In this document: piece by piece, positions 13,503 to 14,760 of the stretch
How the letters are laid out: every line of letters starts with the position of its first letter
Numbering within the stretch: position 1 is the stretch's first letter
Source of the DNA: DASXRU01 sp036506395
GTDB lineage: Bacteria > Acidobacteriota > Blastocatellia > Pyrinomonadales > Pyrinomonadaceae
Length of the DNA: 14,760 nt
Assembly (NCBI GenBank): GCA_036506395.1
Contig: DASXRU010000121.1
Coordinates: forward strand, 1 to 14,760
Direction of reading: 5' to 3'
Made by a program: the position numbers and the translations under genes
The notes under the pieces: model-generated
Database searches by the model: none
What the model was told of the DNA's origin: nothing
The model's input: the letters and a program-made list of their open reading frames with translations, nothing else

Positions 13503-14241
13503 ATCGCGCCGCGTCCGCGAGCGCCTGCCATTGAATATCCCGGTCCGCGTTGTCTGTCGCGAGGGCGCGGGAAGTGAGTGGGTAGAGATGTCGCGTCTGA
13601 TTGATGTGACACCCTTCGGCGCCAGGTTCGCGATTACCCGCCCCACTGAGCCGGGCCGTTTGTTGTTCCTGACAATGCCGATGCCGCGCCAGCTTCGCGT
13701 CTTTGACCACGTGGAAGATACTTACCGGGTCTGGGCGCTGGTGCGCAACATAAGCGCTGTGCCTCCGCTTAAGAATCAGGCAATGCGGTTCGAAATCGGG
13801 GTCGCCTTCATAGGCAAGCGGCCGCCGAGCAGCTTTGAAGCGGAGCCCACCAAACGCTACGAGATTGCCCGCTCTGCGGCCGAAGCCACTGTTTGGAAGC
13901 TACAGGAAGATGCCGATCGCATGGTGTCTCAGTTGCCCACCAGCGATCAGCGAATCGACACGCGACATAACATTCCTATCACAGTGGTTATGGAGGTAAT
14001 CGACGAGAAAGGGGCGATCTCGATCGCAGAGAACACGGTCACCGAAAACATCAGCCGGCGCGGCGCCGCAGTAATGACGACGCTCGACATCGAAGATGGC
14101 CGCTTTGTACGATTGACCAGCGATCAACACGGGGTTTCAGTGCTTGCGGTTGTTCGGGGCCGGCGTCTTGGATCAGACGGGGTGTTACGCCTCCATCTCG
14201 AGTTTCTCGATCGTGACTGGCCGCTCGGGAGCAGCGAATGA
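13480..14241 (+). CDS. Tandem PilZ-domain protein (probable c-di-GMP-responsive)
   Basis: This 253-residue soluble protein has two PilZ-like domains. The first (about 10-115) has the RxxxR element RVRER (11-15) and DVTPFG (42-47), where Thr replaces the usual Ser of (D/N)xSxxG. The second (about 157-245) has RIDTR (158-162) and NISRRG (190-195), a full match. A charged helical linker (about 120-152) joins them. PilZ domains bind cyclic di-GMP and pass the signal to motility, polysaccharide or transcription machinery. The partner cannot be deduced, and no cyclase or phosphodiesterase is in the window. The start ATG 13480 sits in a 13-nt tandem duplication and has only an A-rich stretch upstream as possible Shine-Dalgarno. 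The acyltransferase gene follows after 91 bp. Confidence 0.85.
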   Translation: MTEPYDGKSRRVRERLPLNIPVRVVCREGAGSEWVEMSRLIDVTPFGARFAITRPTEPGRLLFLTMPMPRQLRVFDHVEDTYRVWALVRNISAVPPLKNQAMRFEIGVAFIGKRPPSSFEAEPTKRYEIARSAAEATVWKLQEDADRMVSQLPTSDQRIDTRHNIPITVVMEVIDEKGAISIAENTVTENISRRGAAVMTTLDIEDGRFVRLTSDQHGVSVLAVVRGRRLGSDGVLRLHLEFLDRDWPLGSSE

Positions 14242-14332
14242 ACGTTGACAAACTCACTGACGCTTCCGCGAAAGTCCGACATCCGGTACCATCAAATCAT
14301 CGTTAACAAATCGGCCGGGTATCAATTGGGAA

Positions 14333-14760
14333 ATGAGAGAGACAAGTAGTCACTTGACGGCGCGACGAGCAAGGAATAGGACTCAACCTGGGCCGCCGGT
14401 CCTACCGCAATGGCTGTTTGAGACACTTCGTCCAGCGGTTGGTGTTCTGTGCAACCTGCTCTGGAGCATGCGCTTCACCGGCACGGAACACATTCCCTCA
14501 GAAGGCGGTCTGCTGATCGCCGCTAACCATCAAACTTATATTGACCCGTTGTGGATCACGTACCCGATCAAGCGGCCTTTGCGTTATCTGGCCTGGGACG
14601 CAGCTTTTGGTTGGCCGGTAATCGGACCAGCCATTGGGTTCTTCGGCGCCTGGCCGCTGCAGGCGGAAGGAACTGACCCGGCGCCTATACGTCGATCGCT
14701 ACAGTGGTTGCGTGAGGGTGGCGCAGTTGTGATTTTCCCGGAAGGTGGCCGTGGCCGGCC
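14333..14760 (+). CDS. PlsC-type 1-acyl-sn-glycerol-3-phosphate acyltransferase, 3' end cut by window edge
   Basis: The frame is open from ATG 14333 to the window edge (142 codons and two bases). Glycerolipid acyltransferase block I is NHQTYIDP, with the catalytic pair H66 and D71. Block III is FPEGGRGR (about 135-142), whose Glu-Gly contacts the glycerol phosphate. The intervening PLRYLAWDAAFGWPVIG and FFGAWPLQAEG match the LPLAT/PlsC fold. Members acylate lysophosphatidate to phosphatidate at the membrane, but related enzymes use ornithine lipids or other acceptors. The first about 25 residues are rich in Arg and Thr, so a later start is possible; GGG lies only a few bases before the ATG. 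The C-terminal half is missing. Confidence 0.85.
   Translation, partial: MRETSSHLTARRARNRTQPGPPVLPQWLFETLRPAVGVLCNLLWSMRFTGTEHIPSEGGLLIAANHQTYIDPLWITYPIKRPLRYLAWDAAFGWPVIGPAIGFFGAWPLQAEGTDPAPIRRSLQWLREGGAVVIFPEGGRGR

Noticed and set aside
14244..14249. Perfect TTGACA just after the PilZ stop codon as a -35 for the acyltransferase.
   Set aside because: No acceptable -10 hexamer lies 16-18 bp downstream, so it is not called as a promoter.

Overview
The window looks like chromosomal DNA from a free-living, moderately GC-rich Gram-negative bacterium, most likely an acidobacterium of the Blastocatellia type. This is inferred, not proven. It rests on the housekeeping proteins, the fused MoaD-MoaE, a sigma-54/enhancer-binding-protein system, and several palindromic intergenic repeats of a kind I associate with that group. 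There are no phage, transposase, CRISPR, rRNA or tRNA genes.

Layout. Positions 1-1589 lie on the minus strand: a partial Mpo1-like (DUF962) membrane protein (1-331) and an aldo/keto reductase (480-1589), separated by a small palindromic element. A divergent region of 295 bp with two inverted repeats follows. The plus strand from about 1885 to 10420 then carries a PLP-dependent decarboxylase (1885-3420), a CysQ-like bisphosphate phosphatase (3514-4374), a membrane histidine kinase (4458-6464), a sigma-54 enhancer-binding response regulator (6634-8034), a stand-alone receiver protein (8261-8653), a LON-substrate-binding-domain protein (8935-9636) and a MoaD-MoaE fusion (9626-10420). gyrA (10546-13110, minus) converges on moaD-moaE. 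After a 369-bp divergent intergenic region come a tandem PilZ protein (13480-14241) and the 5' part of a PlsC-type acyltransferase (14333 to the window end).

The most interesting block is 4458-8653. A Cache-type sensor kinase sits next to an NtrC-family regulator with an intact GAFTGA loop. Downstream is a single-domain receiver whose promoter region holds a well-formed sigma-54 -24/-12 element (8181-8196) and, about 110-140 bp upstream of the expected transcription start, a perfect spaced dyad (8064-8071/8093-8100) suited to an enhancer-binding protein. Both receivers share an unusual Leu-Pro-Pro plus Glu/Gly signature after the phospho-acceptor Asp, also found in the PrsR regulators of PEP-CTERM/exopolysaccharide systems. 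The simplest reading is a three-component circuit in which the activator switches on a small receiver that may act as phosphate sink or connector. The parts are visible in the sequence; the circuit is inference.

A second theme is intergenic palindromes. Two copies of a roughly 100-120 bp inverted-repeat element (3400-3500 and 8656-8777) share an almost identical left arm. One copy runs into the 3' end of the decarboxylase gene and supplies its last codons and stop. A 19-nt hairpin occurs twice with identical sequence (1611-1629 and 4384-4402). Two larger structured elements lie at 386-438 and 1647-1740.
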